DNA of 41,934 nucleotides from a virus, in the IMG/VR virus record IMGVR_UViG_3300022841_000027, positions 1 through 41,934 of that record. One strand, 5' to 3'. Positions 6,950 through 13,658 of the stretch are shown here, piece by piece. The first letter of the stretch is position 1. Each line of letters starts with the position of its first letter. The position numbers were made by a program, and so were the translations under genes. The notes under the pieces are model-generated. The model was not told the DNA's origin. It made no database searches and was given only the letters and a program-made list of their open reading frames with translations.

Positions 6950-7153
6950 TTACAGTGTTTCGGGTTGGGTTTGCTTGACTCGTATCACGTAGCCGAGTAG
7001 TTTGATGTACATGATGTGGGTGTCGGTGAGGGTCTTTGTTCCTACCAACTTGGCCATGATTTTGGCGTGCTCTGATATTGGGTAGTATTTGACTGCGCCG
7101 TAGATGGTGCGGGCTTCGACAGTGATTGTGTTGGGTTCTTCGTGGTTTTCCAT
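6950..7153 (-). CDS. First gene of the leftward early operon (67 aa)
   Basis: ATG at 7153 follows CCGGAG. The protein (MENHEEPNTITVEARTIYGA onward) has an acidic N-terminus, then a beta-rich and helical core (KIMAKLVGTKTLTDTHIMYI). It is the promoter-proximal gene of the leftward operon, with the repeat-rich non-coding region 7154-7706 immediately upstream, so it is probably among the first phage proteins made. No family recognised. Confidence 0.72.
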   Translation of the reverse strand: MENHEEPNTITVEARTIYGAVKYYPISEHAKIMAKLVGTKTLTDTHIMYIKLLGYVIRVKQTQPETL

Positions 7154-7216
7154 GAGTGTGACTCCGGTTGGTTGAAGGGGTGAGGGGGTCTGACGGGTGT
7201 GTATGGCCTGAGATTT

Positions 7217-7361
7217 TGTATTTAGTCAGAAAGTGGGGTGTATTTAGTCAGTGGTGCGCTGAATTGAAATGAGGTTAGGTGTGCGCGCTAAGTCGTTGAA
7301 AAGCTAATGATATTTTTTTGTTTTTGTGGGTGAAAACTGCCAAAAGTTTGTATTTAGTCAG
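7217..7361 (-). repeat. Spaced 13-bp direct repeats (CTGACTAAATACA on the minus strand)
   Basis: The plus-strand 13-mer tgtatttagtcag occurs perfectly at 7217-7229, 7239-7251 and 7349-7361. A 10-base partial copy (gatttagtca) is at 7553-7562. Start-to-start distances are 22 and 110 bp, and 110 is five times 22, so the sites lie near the same helical face. They look like binding sites for a repressor, activator or replication initiator in front of the leftward operon. Confidence 0.75.
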
Positions 7362-7594
7362 CGAGGAATACAGGCAGGGGGATTTTGGGGAGCTGTTTTT
7401 ATGAAGCGGATTTTGCGGGCGAAATTCTTAAGCCCAGACAGGGTGCCAAAATCTTACGAGGGGCCTGTTTCTACTGTCTTATTGTCTTATTGTCTAAATA
7501 GATAGATAGATACATAAGAAAGCCTTTAAAAACAAGCACTTATGAGCCTTGGGATTTAGTCAATCTATTCAGCCAATTTTGGGGTGCGCTGAAT

Positions 7595-7693
7595 GTAGTA
7601 CTACAAATCCGACATGCCCCTAAGAAAGTACTACACGCACTGCAAAAAGCAGTACTTAATAGAACACGTCCATTTTGATAAGCGTGTAGTACT
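7595..7693. repeat. Cluster of four AGTACT palindromic sites
   Basis: AGTACT occurs at 7598-7603 (inside the 10-bp palindrome gtagtactac, 7595-7604), 7627-7632, 7651-7656 and 7688-7693. The first two share agtactac and the last two share agtactt. They lie just downstream of the isolated leftward gene and upstream of the leftward operon. The third abuts a small hairpin (actgc-aaaaa-gcagt, 7639-7653). Operator-type sites are a reasonable reading. Confidence 0.5.
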
Positions 7694-7706
7694 TGGGTTC
7701 TTAAGC

Positions 7707-8198
7707 TCACGCAGTGATAGCGGTGCGGGTTTCGCGACCCTGCATGGCAAAGTCAGCCGCAACTGATACCAACTCAACCGAGATGGCCTTCAACTCAAGG
7801 GCTAAGGCGTGGGCGGCACTTGGCTTTTGGCCGCCGGTCTTTTTGTCAGTTACATAGCCGCCATTCTTGGCGGACTTAGCTTGCATAATACGGGCTTCCA
7901 TTTGGTCGGCAAGCGACTCGAACGTACTGCGGCTCGATATTACGAACCCTTGACCAAGGCGGGCGGCAAAGTACTCAGCGGCGGGTTTGTAGTTACCCAT
8001 ACTAGACTGCTTGGCTATACCATTCAAACCGCCATTTGCAATTCCATTACGGGCGGCGATACCCATTTTGCCAGTTGCATTGGCCAAGGCCATTCTGGTA
8101 GATGGGCTTGCGTAGTTAACTACGCTTAATTGTTTTTCTAATTTGGTTGCACCAGATACAGTGATAATTGCGGGTGCGAATTCAGTTATTTGTGACAT
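7707..8198 (-). CDS. Isolated leftward hypothetical protein (163 aa)
   Basis: I start this gene at ATG 8198 (MSQITEFAPAIITVSG), which has a weak TGGA upstream. The longer frame to 8255 has no ribosome site. The protein is Ala/Gly/Lys-rich with GIAARNGIANGGLNGIAKQS in the middle, a repeated-looking glycine segment. It ends with a helical tail (SAAHALALELKAISVELVSV). It has no cysteine, membrane helix or known domain. It stands alone between two large non-coding regions, unlike any other gene here, so it is probably transcribed from its own promoter in 8199-8300. It may be an early regulator, nucleoid-type protein or host-takeover factor. The function is not assignable. Confidence 0.75.
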   Translation of the reverse strand: MSQITEFAPAIITVSGATKLEKQLSVVNYASPSTRMALANATGKMGIAARNGIANGGLNGIAKQSSMGNYKPAAEYFAARLGQGFVISSRSTFESLADQMEARIMQAKSAKNGGYVTDKKTGGQKPSAAHALALELKAISVELVSVAADFAMQGRETRTAITA

Positions 8199-8766
8199 GA
8201 TAATTTTCCAATATAGTTTAGGCTTTATGTATGCACTGCGAATCAATACACACAATTAAGCCCACGAATCTCATAAATTCATGGACTAGGAAAATTGTTT
8301 AGGCGGGTTTTCTGTACCGCGTACCGCCGGATTATTACGCTCGTGTTCATTAGGGCTAACACTTTGCCCGCCAATGTCTTTCCATTGGGCATTCACACAT
8401 ACAAACTTTTTATGCTGTGCGGAGGGACTTTATACGGAACTACTATAGACGCTGGAATTATTTTAAGAACCCTATATGATGCGCGCCAATGCACAGAGCA
8501 TAACCAAGTTAATACATTATTCCTACACGTTACCTATTTCATTACTGATAAAGTATTCATGTCAGGTGCGCCATTATTCTAACACTGCACCATGATGAAG
8601 TTGTAAATTTCACCTATACTGATAACTGAATTTTTAAATACACTACTACTACCTAGCTCATTACCCATGCTTTGAATGTCACGCCGTAGCGCAACTGTGA
8701 CAATCCCGTAGTGCTGTCACTTCAAAAAGCAATTAACATTATTGGTAGCTAGAGAGGCGATACTCT

Positions 8767-8826
8767 CTACACTCTATGCGGGCTTGCTACTCACCAAGCC
8801 CTACACTCTATGCGGGCTTGCTACTC
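8767..8826. repeat. 26-bp direct repeat, two perfect copies
   Basis: The 26-mer starting ctacactctatgcggg and ending cttgctactc occurs at 8767-8792 and 8801-8826, separated by 8 bp (caccaagc), so the unit recurs every 34 bp. The copies are identical and lie directly before the C-rich tract. They do not form a coding frame. They may be a protein-binding site pair, part of a replication origin, or a recent duplication. Confidence 0.85.
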
Positions 8827-8828
8827 GA

Positions 8829-8963
8829 CCGCCCCCCACAGGCCCCCCAGCCCCACCCCCCCGCCCCCACCCTCCTTACGAGGCAGTCACATAGCGGGCT
8901 GAAAAATTAAGAACATACACACGTAACCGCATACACACCCTGCCCCGCAGCACCCCCCACCCC
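8829..8963 (-). other. Two C-rich tracts with G-quadruplex potential on the minus strand
   Basis: At 8832-8872 the plus strand has C-runs of 6, 6, 4, 7, 5 and 3 separated by 1-5 bases. At 8938-8963 it has runs of 3, 4, 6 and 4 with spacers of 2, 6 and 1. Both satisfy the four-runs-of-three rule for G-quadruplexes on the minus strand and i-motifs on the plus strand. They flank the region before the rightward late operon and are unlike the mixed composition of the rest of the window. Confidence 0.7.
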
Positions 8964-9016
8964 AAAAAGCACCGCGTTTTAGAAAAAAGATATAGAATAT
9001 GTACATACACACGTAA
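8913..9016 (+). repeat. 14-bp direct repeat ACATACACACGTAA before the late operon
   Basis: Perfect copies lie at 8913-8926 and 9003-9016, the second ending 10 nt before the start of the ribbon-helix-helix gene. The core ATACACAC also occurs at 8931-8938 and 8246-8253, and on the minus strand at 7197-7204, upstream of the leftward operon. The positions suit an operator, possibly for the ribbon-helix-helix protein encoded next door. Confidence 0.6.
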
Positions 9017-9026
9017 GGATTGCCTC

Positions 9027-9194
9027 ATGAGCAAAGACATGAAGCGGTGGAATGTATTTCTACCCAACGACCTACTAGAAGATATAAAAGCTTGCGCTGC
9101 CAAGAACGATGTAGCAGCTGCGGAAGTTGTACGAGTAGCGTGCGAGAAGTACTTGGCAGCAGTAAGACGCGCTGAGGCGGCAAATGGCGCTTGA
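9027..9194 (+). CDS. Ribbon-helix-helix (CopG/Arc-type) DNA-binding protein (55 aa)
   Basis: The 55-residue frame starts at ATG 9027 behind AAGGAT and overlaps the terminase small-subunit start by 11 nt. The order is a short basic strand (MKRWNVFLP, residues 5-13), a helix (NDLLEDIKACAAKN), then a second helix (AAEVVRVACEKYLAAVRR). That is the Arc/CopG/MetJ ribbon-helix-helix plan and length. Such proteins bind as dimers to short repeats, and two perfect 14-bp repeats lie just upstream. As the first gene of the rightward operon it may autoregulate late transcription. An alternative is a role in packaging-site recognition alongside the terminase. The fold call is by pattern. Confidence 0.75.
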   Translation: MSKDMKRWNVFLPNDLLEDIKACAAKNDVAAAEVVRVACEKYLAAVRRAEAANGA

Positions 9195-9690
9195 AGATAT
9201 TGATATTGGCGATGAGCCACTAGACCTACGCCCAAGAACTGTCTCGTTTCCCAAAGTAAGCGACGAGATGATCGCCAGCATTGCGCTGGGTATGGAAGAC
9301 GACGTCATCGTGGCATCACGCCACGGAATGTCAGTAGAGCAGTTCAACGAGCTGAATGGTCAGAAGTGGTTTCAACTACGCGTGGCAGCGAAACGAGCAG
9401 AGTTTGATCGTGACGGCGTAACATTCAAAGCAAAAGCAGCTTGGATGGCCGGTGATTTGCTAGATCAGGTGTACATGCAGGCCGCAGGGAGTAACGCCAG
9501 CCTAAACCAGAAGCACGACGTCCTGAAAACCTTAATTAAGGTTGGTGGCCTAGAGCCCAAAGAAGAAAAAGAGAAGCAAGAGCTCAATTTACCTACGATT
9601 ATCATCAACGGCGGTACAGTTTCGCTGTCCGGCGGAACCCAGCACGAGCCACTTATCATTGATATGCCACTGAAAGAGCTTAACGTATGA
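9184..9690 (+). CDS. terS: Terminase small subunit (putative)
   Basis: The 168-residue protein sits directly before the large terminase and overlaps it by 4 nt (ATGA), the usual terS-terL arrangement. The N-terminal half has a helix-turn-helix-like stretch (SDEMIASIALGMEDDVIVAS onward to residues about 60), followed by helices and a polar C-terminus with PTIIINGGTVSLSGG. Small terminases recognise the packaging site and recruit the large subunit to the portal. The identification rests mainly on position, length and the HTH-like N-terminus, because small terminases diverge strongly. Confidence 0.82.
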   Translation: MALEDIDIGDEPLDLRPRTVSFPKVSDEMIASIALGMEDDVIVASRHGMSVEQFNELNGQKWFQLRVAAKRAEFDRDGVTFKAKAAWMAGDLLDQVYMQAAGSNASLNQKHDVLKTLIKVGGLEPKEEKEKQELNLPTIIINGGTVSLSGGTQHEPLIIDMPLKELNV

Positions 9691-11159
9691 GTACGTATGA
9701 CCCCACAGAGACCCAAGCCGGGTATATGGCCAATGAAGCGTACGTTCGCGTGCTGGCTGGCCCAGTTGGCGGGGGTAAATCGGTCACTTGCGTGCATGAA
9801 CTGGTGAAATTAGCCTGTGGGCAGGCCCCGAATGCCAGAAATATACGCAAAACACGGGCTGTAATCGTGCGAAACACGTCCGATCAGCTGGCGCTAACGA
9901 CCAGAAAAACGGTATTCGACTGGCTGCCGCCGGGTGAAATGGGCATTTGGAAGGCCGTTGAGAAGACTTTTTTGCTAAAAGCGAAGCTCAGCGATGGCAC
10001 AGTAGTTGAATCGGAGTGGCTGTTTATCGCGCTGGATACTCCAGACGACGTTAGGAAGGCGCTGTCGCTTGAGACAACGTTCCTGTGGGGTAATGAGAGC
10101 CGAGAGCTGCACCCAGATGTTGTTGACGGCTTGTTGGGCCGACTGAACCGGTACCCGTCTATGAAAGACGGCGGGCCGACGCGGTCATGTGCGTTGTTTG
10201 ATACCAACATGCCAGACGAAGACACTTGGTGGCACGACAAGATGGAAAACCCGCCTAGTAACTGGGCGGTGTACAAGCAGCCAGCGGCAATCGTTACGCC
10301 AGATAAGTACGTAGACATGTTCGGCGAAGAGCCGGACGGCGTGTTCTTAGACAAAGAAGGCGTGGAGTGGACAGTTAACCCGAACTGCGACAACTACAAC
10401 CACCTGCCCAAGCAGTACTACCCCAACATAATCCCGGGTAAGACTGAAGACTGGCTACGCGTGTATCTGCGCTCGGAGTATGGCCGCAGTCTCAGCGGCA
10501 CGCCGGTGTACGATAAGACGTTTACGCCTGAGTTTCACATATCCGAGGAGCCGTTGAAAGTGATTCGCTCGGGGGACTACCCAGTTATTATCGGCCTTGA
10601 CTTCGGGCGTACACCAGCAGCAGTGTTTAAGCAGCGTGACCCAAGGGGGCGAGTAGTTACGCTGTCAGAGCTGACGTCAGAGAACATGGGCATCGAGACA
10701 TTCATACGAACTAAGCTGAATCCGCACATAGCGAACAATTTTCAAGGGTGTTCTTTTGTGTGTGCGCCAGACCCAGCCGGGTACGCCAAACAACAGCAGG
10801 GCGAGATGTCACTGGTGGATGTGGTTAAGCAAGCCGGATTTAAGTGCGTGCGACCGCCGACCAACGACCCAGAAAAACGTATTCAAGCAGTGGAGCGTTT
10901 GCTGGTTCAACAGTTGGAGGGTAAGGCGATGTACCTTGTAGACCCTCGTTGTACACACCTCATAAAAGGTTTTAAGTACGGCTACCGGTACAAAATTAAA
11001 AAGAACGGGGAGATGGAAGACAAACCAGACAAGAACCAGTTTTCTCACGTCCACGACGCCAACCAGTACGCCGATTCAGTTATTGACATGAACGTGCGCG
11101 GCGTGGAGCTGCAGGGAGGGCGTCGTAAAGTTGTGGCCTCCCCATACCGCTACACTTGA
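9687..11159 (+). CDS. terL: Terminase large subunit (packaging ATPase/nuclease)
   Basis: The 490-residue protein is near the typical length. It has an N-terminal ATPase with a Walker A variant (GPVGGGKS, residues 25-32) and a FLWGNESRE segment that may be the Walker B/coupling region. The C-terminal RNase H-like nuclease has a first catalytic aspartate in IIGLDFGR (D305) and a late aspartate in HVHDANQYADS (D457). The enzyme translocates DNA into the procapsid through the portal and cuts the concatemer. It begins 4 nt inside terS, and its TGA stop lies within a promoter-like -35 box (TTGACC) for the portal gene. Confidence 0.95.
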   Translation: MSTYDPTETQAGYMANEAYVRVLAGPVGGGKSVTCVHELVKLACGQAPNARNIRKTRAVIVRNTSDQLALTTRKTVFDWLPPGEMGIWKAVEKTFLLKAKLSDGTVVESEWLFIALDTPDDVRKALSLETTFLWGNESRELHPDVVDGLLGRLNRYPSMKDGGPTRSCALFDTNMPDEDTWWHDKMENPPSNWAVYKQPAAIVTPDKYVDMFGEEPDGVFLDKEGVEWTVNPNCDNYNHLPKQYYPNIIPGKTEDWLRVYLRSEYGRSLSGTPVYDKTFTPEFHISEEPLKVIRSGDYPVIIGLDFGRTPAAVFKQRDPRGRVVTLSELTSENMGIETFIRTKLNPHIANNFQGCSFVCAPDPAGYAKQQQGEMSLVDVVKQAGFKCVRPPTNDPEKRIQAVERLLVQQLEGKAMYLVDPRCTHLIKGFKYGYRYKIKKNGEMEDKPDKNQFSHVHDANQYADSVIDMNVRGVELQGGRRKVVASPYRYT

Positions 11160-11183
11160 CCTACGGCGCTTCGCGGTTAAAAT
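11156..11183 (+). promoter_or_regulatory. Sigma70-type promoter upstream of the portal gene
   Basis: TTGACC (11156-11161), a 16-bp spacer, then TAAAAT (11178-11183). The -35 box contains the terL stop codon. Transcription would start near 11190, leaving a short leader with CGGAG at 11201-11205 before the portal ATG. One mismatch in each box. Confidence 0.55.
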
Positions 11184-11210
11184 CTTAGTAATACCATATA
11201 CGGAGCCACC

Positions 11211-13295
11211 ATGGCCACAGGACTCGCACTAATCCCCGTCACCAGCGCTAAAGACCTTGAGGCGCAGGCTAAGGCGCGCAATGCGGAGCTGCAGAACTCG
11301 CCGGTTATCCAAGGGTTGAGTTCGCACGTAAGCTCACGATGGGAAGTCGCCAAGGACGGTAAGCGAGACTTGGAAGAGCGCATGCTGCAGTGTCTGCGTC
11401 AGCGCAATGGTGAGTATGACCCTGACGTGCTATCCGCCATCAAAGCGCAGGGCGGCTCAGAGATTTATATCCAGCTCACCTCAGTCAAGGCCCGTGCGGC
11501 TACAAGCTGGCTGCGCGACACACTCACCGGCTCCGGAAAAGACAAAGCGTGGAGCCTAGACGCTACGCCAGAGCCAACGCTGCCGGACTTCGTAGTTCAG
11601 GATTTGCAGGGCCAGATGGCGCAGGAGTTAGAAGCGCTGATGACGCAGGGCCAGCAGGTTCCGACGGAGTCACAGTTGCGCGAGATAGCCAGCCGCATGA
11701 AAGACGCTACGATGCGCCGCATGCAGGAAGAGGCGGAGCTTCGCGTTGATCGCATGGAACGTAAAATGGAAGACCAGCTCATTGAAGGCGGCTGGTTCAA
11801 AGCGCTGAACGAGTTTATCGAAGACATCGCAACGTTCCCGTTCGCTGTTATGAAAGGCCCGGTCAAGCGCAAGCGCAAGACCATGAAGTGGGTCGGCGGC
11901 AAGCTGCAGTCAGCTGAGATTATTCGCAACGAGTGGGAGCGGGTTGACCCGTTTATGCTGTACTGGGCACCTTGGGCCAGCAACATCCAAGACGGCTTTG
12001 TGATGGAGCGGCACAAAATGACCGCTGAGTCTTTGCAGAGTCTGCTCGGCGTCCCGGGCTACAACGACGACGCCATTCGGTCAATTCTTGCGGAGTTCCG
12101 CACAGGCGGTTTGAACGAGTGGTTGTGGACTGATACGGCCAAGGCTCAGGCTGAGGGCAAGAACACTACAGAAGCTACGTTTACGACTGACCTGATAGAT
12201 GCGTTGCAGCTATGGGACTCAGTTGAAGGCAAGCTCCTGATTGAGTGGGGCATGACCGAGAAGGACATACCAGACCCGCTGCTGTCGTACCCCTGCGAGG
12301 TGTGGCTGATAGGCAATACCGTCATTCGCGCTGCTCTGAACTACGAGCCACTGGGCCGCAAGCCGTACTACGTAACGGCCTACGAGACCATACCCGGCCA
12401 GATTGAGGGTAAGGGCGTGCCAGATTTGTGCCGCGACTCACAGGGCATGGTGAACTCCGCTGCTCGCTCACTCGCCAACAACATGGGTATTAGCTCAGGC
12501 CCGCAAGTCGGCGTTAACGTGTCTCGCCTCCCAGTAGGTGAGGACATTACACAGATGCACCCATGGAAAATCTGGCAGTTTACGCAGTCAGAGATTGCTG
12601 ACAGCTCAGCCCCAGTGCAGTTTTTCCAGCCCACCAGCAACGCCAACGAGTTGATGGCTGTGTTTGACAAGTTCTCGTCACGCGCTGACGAAGACACGAT
12701 GCTGCCTCGCTATATGTCCGGCGAAAACACACCCGGTGCTGCGCGTACCTCCTCCGGCCTGTCCATGCTGATTAGCAACGCGGGCAAGGGCATTAAGCAG
12801 GTTATTAACAACATCGACCACAACATCATCACGCCAGCCATTGAGCGCTTGTACGAAGACAACATGCGCTACTCAGAGGACGATGACCTTAAGGGCGACA
12901 TTAACGTTGTAGCTCGCGGCGCGTCAGCGCTAGTAGTTAAGGAAGCCGAAGCAGTTCGCCGCAACGAATTCATGATGCTGGTACTTAATAGCCCAGTTGC
13001 CCAGCAGATTGTTGGCATGGACGGAACTGCTGAATTGTTGCGAGACGCGGCGCGTAACTTAAATGGCAACGTAGACCGAATTGTCCCTGACCGCCAGCAG
13101 ATAAGCACGATACAGCAACAACAGCAAGTAATTGCGCAGTTACAACAGCAACTACAGCAGGTGGCAGGTCAGATGCAGCAGGGGGCGCAGCCCGGAATGC
13201 AACAAGGGCCAGCTCCACGCAATATGTTGCCAGATGGTTCGCAAGTAGGTGGGCGGGAAAGCAATATAATGTCACCACGTCCTAACGGTCGTTGA
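11211..13295 (+). CDS. Portal (head-to-tail connector) protein
   Basis: The 694-residue protein follows the large terminase and precedes scaffold and coat, the canonical portal position, and its length fits podoviral portals (about 500-730 residues). The N-terminal third is helical and charged. The core has SARSLANNMGI and the glycine/serine-rich SGENTPGAARTSSGLSML segment that recurs in podoviral connectors. The last roughly 90 residues are extremely Gln-rich (QQQQ runs), probably a disordered tail. Twelve copies form the DNA channel at one vertex. ATG 11211 has CGGAG upstream. Confidence 0.9.
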   Translation: MATGLALIPVTSAKDLEAQAKARNAELQNSPVIQGLSSHVSSRWEVAKDGKRDLEERMLQCLRQRNGEYDPDVLSAIKAQGGSEIYIQLTSVKARAATSWLRDTLTGSGKDKAWSLDATPEPTLPDFVVQDLQGQMAQELEALMTQGQQVPTESQLREIASRMKDATMRRMQEEAELRVDRMERKMEDQLIEGGWFKALNEFIEDIATFPFAVMKGPVKRKRKTMKWVGGKLQSAEIIRNEWERVDPFMLYWAPWASNIQDGFVMERHKMTAESLQSLLGVPGYNDDAIRSILAEFRTGGLNEWLWTDTAKAQAEGKNTTEATFTTDLIDALQLWDSVEGKLLIEWGMTEKDIPDPLLSYPCEVWLIGNTVIRAALNYEPLGRKPYYVTAYETIPGQIEGKGVPDLCRDSQGMVNSAARSLANNMGISSGPQVGVNVSRLPVGEDITQMHPWKIWQFTQSEIADSSAPVQFFQPTSNANELMAVFDKFSSRADEDTMLPRYMSGENTPGAARTSSGLSMLISNAGKGIKQVINNIDHNIITPAIERLYEDNMRYSEDDDLKGDINVVARGASALVVKEAEAVRRNEFMMLVLNSPVAQQIVGMDGTAELLRDAARNLNGNVDRIVPDRQQISTIQQQQQVIAQLQQQLQQVAGQMQQGAQPGMQQGPAPRNMLPDGSQVGGRESNIMSPRPNGR

Positions 13296-13320
13296 CATTA
13301 TATTTTTTCACTGGTATAAA
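13292..13320 (+). promoter_or_regulatory. Strong sigma70 promoter with extended -10 before the capsid genes
   Basis: A perfect -35 (TTGACA, 13292-13297), an ideal 17-bp spacer and TATAAA (13315-13320), with TG one base before the -10 (13312-13313). This is the best promoter in the window. The -35 includes the portal's TGA stop. The predicted start site (about 13327) coincides with the ATG of the next gene, so that mRNA could be leaderless. Confidence 0.8.
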
Positions 13321-13326
13321 CCAAGT

Positions 13327-13569
13327 ATGAAGATTTTTGTAGGGAATAAGCCCACCAGACAGCAAATGCAAGCGCTTCAACGCTGCAAGCTGCCGGAATC
13401 TGAAGCACTGCTGGATATGTTTCGAGTTCGACTCGAAGAAACTAAGACAGCTCTAATTTCCGCTGAAGAACCAGCGCGTATTAGCAGATTACAAGGGCGG
13501 GCGGAAACCCTTTTTGATTTTCTCGAAGCGGTTGAAAAATCGTCAGAGATTTATGAGCGGCTTAAGTAA
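13327..13569 (+). CDS. Small conserved head-module protein (80 aa)
   Basis: An 80-residue helical, charged protein (MKIFVGNKPTRQQMQALQRC onward) between portal and scaffold. There is no Shine-Dalgarno sequence, and the predicted transcription start falls on its ATG, so translation may be leaderless. The sequence predicts two or three helices with RLQGRAETLFDFLEAVEKSS at the C-terminal end. It contains one Cys and no known motif. Proteins of this size in this slot occur in other podoviruses, where they are of unknown function. It may be a head-assembly helper. Confidence 0.75.
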   Translation: MKIFVGNKPTRQQMQALQRCKLPESEALLDMFRVRLEETKTALISAEEPARISRLQGRAETLFDFLEAVEKSSEIYERLK

Positions 13570-13658
13570 CCGCATTTTTTGAAACCGTAAGCAAACCATT
13601 ACGTACAGGCAGACCGAAGCAGGAGCCCTAGGCGGAGTTGGAGCTAAAAGGAACGTTC

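Larger units (their letters stand above)
7154..7706. promoter_or_regulatory. Intergenic control region upstream of the leftward operon
   Basis: This 553-bp stretch has no convincing gene. It holds three perfect copies of a 13-bp repeat and one partial copy, the 12-mer ggtgcgctgaat at 7253-7264 and again at 7583-7594, T-rich runs (7312-7324), short tandem repeats (cttattgt twice near 7479-7494, then gata repeats at 7500-7511), and four AGTACT sites at 7598-7693. The leftward operon starts at its left end, so the early promoter should lie here, but I could not find a clear sigma70 -35/-10 pair on the minus strand. An origin of replication is another possibility. Confidence 0.6.
8199..9026. other. 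828-bp non-coding region between the leftward and rightward arms
   Basis: No supported gene lies here. The only long frame (8295-8582, plus) needs a TTG start without a ribosome site. The region holds a 26-bp direct repeat, two C-rich tracts, two copies of a 14-bp repeat near the right end and, at 8302-8328, an inverted GGCGG...CCGCC pair around gtaccgcgtac. Leftward and rightward genes diverge from it, so it should contain divergent promoters. An AT-rich stretch (agatatagaatatg, about 8986-9001) is a possible -10 area for the late operon, but no matching -35 is clear. Confidence 0.6.

Noticed and set aside
7401-7505. Small plus-strand ORF (34 residues) with GGGAG upstream
   Set aside because: It overlaps the repeat-rich control region, ends in gata repeats, is opposite in strand to all nearby genes and has no recognisable content.
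7160-7700. Sigma70 promoter for the leftward operon
   Set aside because: I searched the minus strand for TTGACA-like and TATAAT-like boxes. TTGACT at 7557-7562 has no -10 at 16-18 bp, so no promoter is reported.
8295-8582. Plus-strand open frame of 95 codons in the divergent non-coding region
   Set aside because: It needs a TTG start, has no ribosome site, and its product is unlike any phage protein I know. I treat the region as non-coding.
8876-9235. Minus-strand open frame of 119 codons over the ribbon-helix-helix gene
   Set aside because: It is antisense to a plausible gene with a Shine-Dalgarno site and to terS. It has no ribosome site and a non-protein-like N-terminus.
13420-13440. Possible tRNA T-loop-like GTTCGA
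   Set aside because: The sequence lies in the coding frame of the 80-residue protein and no cloverleaf partners were found. No tRNA gene was seen, although I did not run a tRNA search program.
13638-13658. TTG upstream start extending the scaffold gene by 7 residues
   Set aside because: AAAGGA is correctly placed for ATG 13659, whereas the TTG has no ribosome site.
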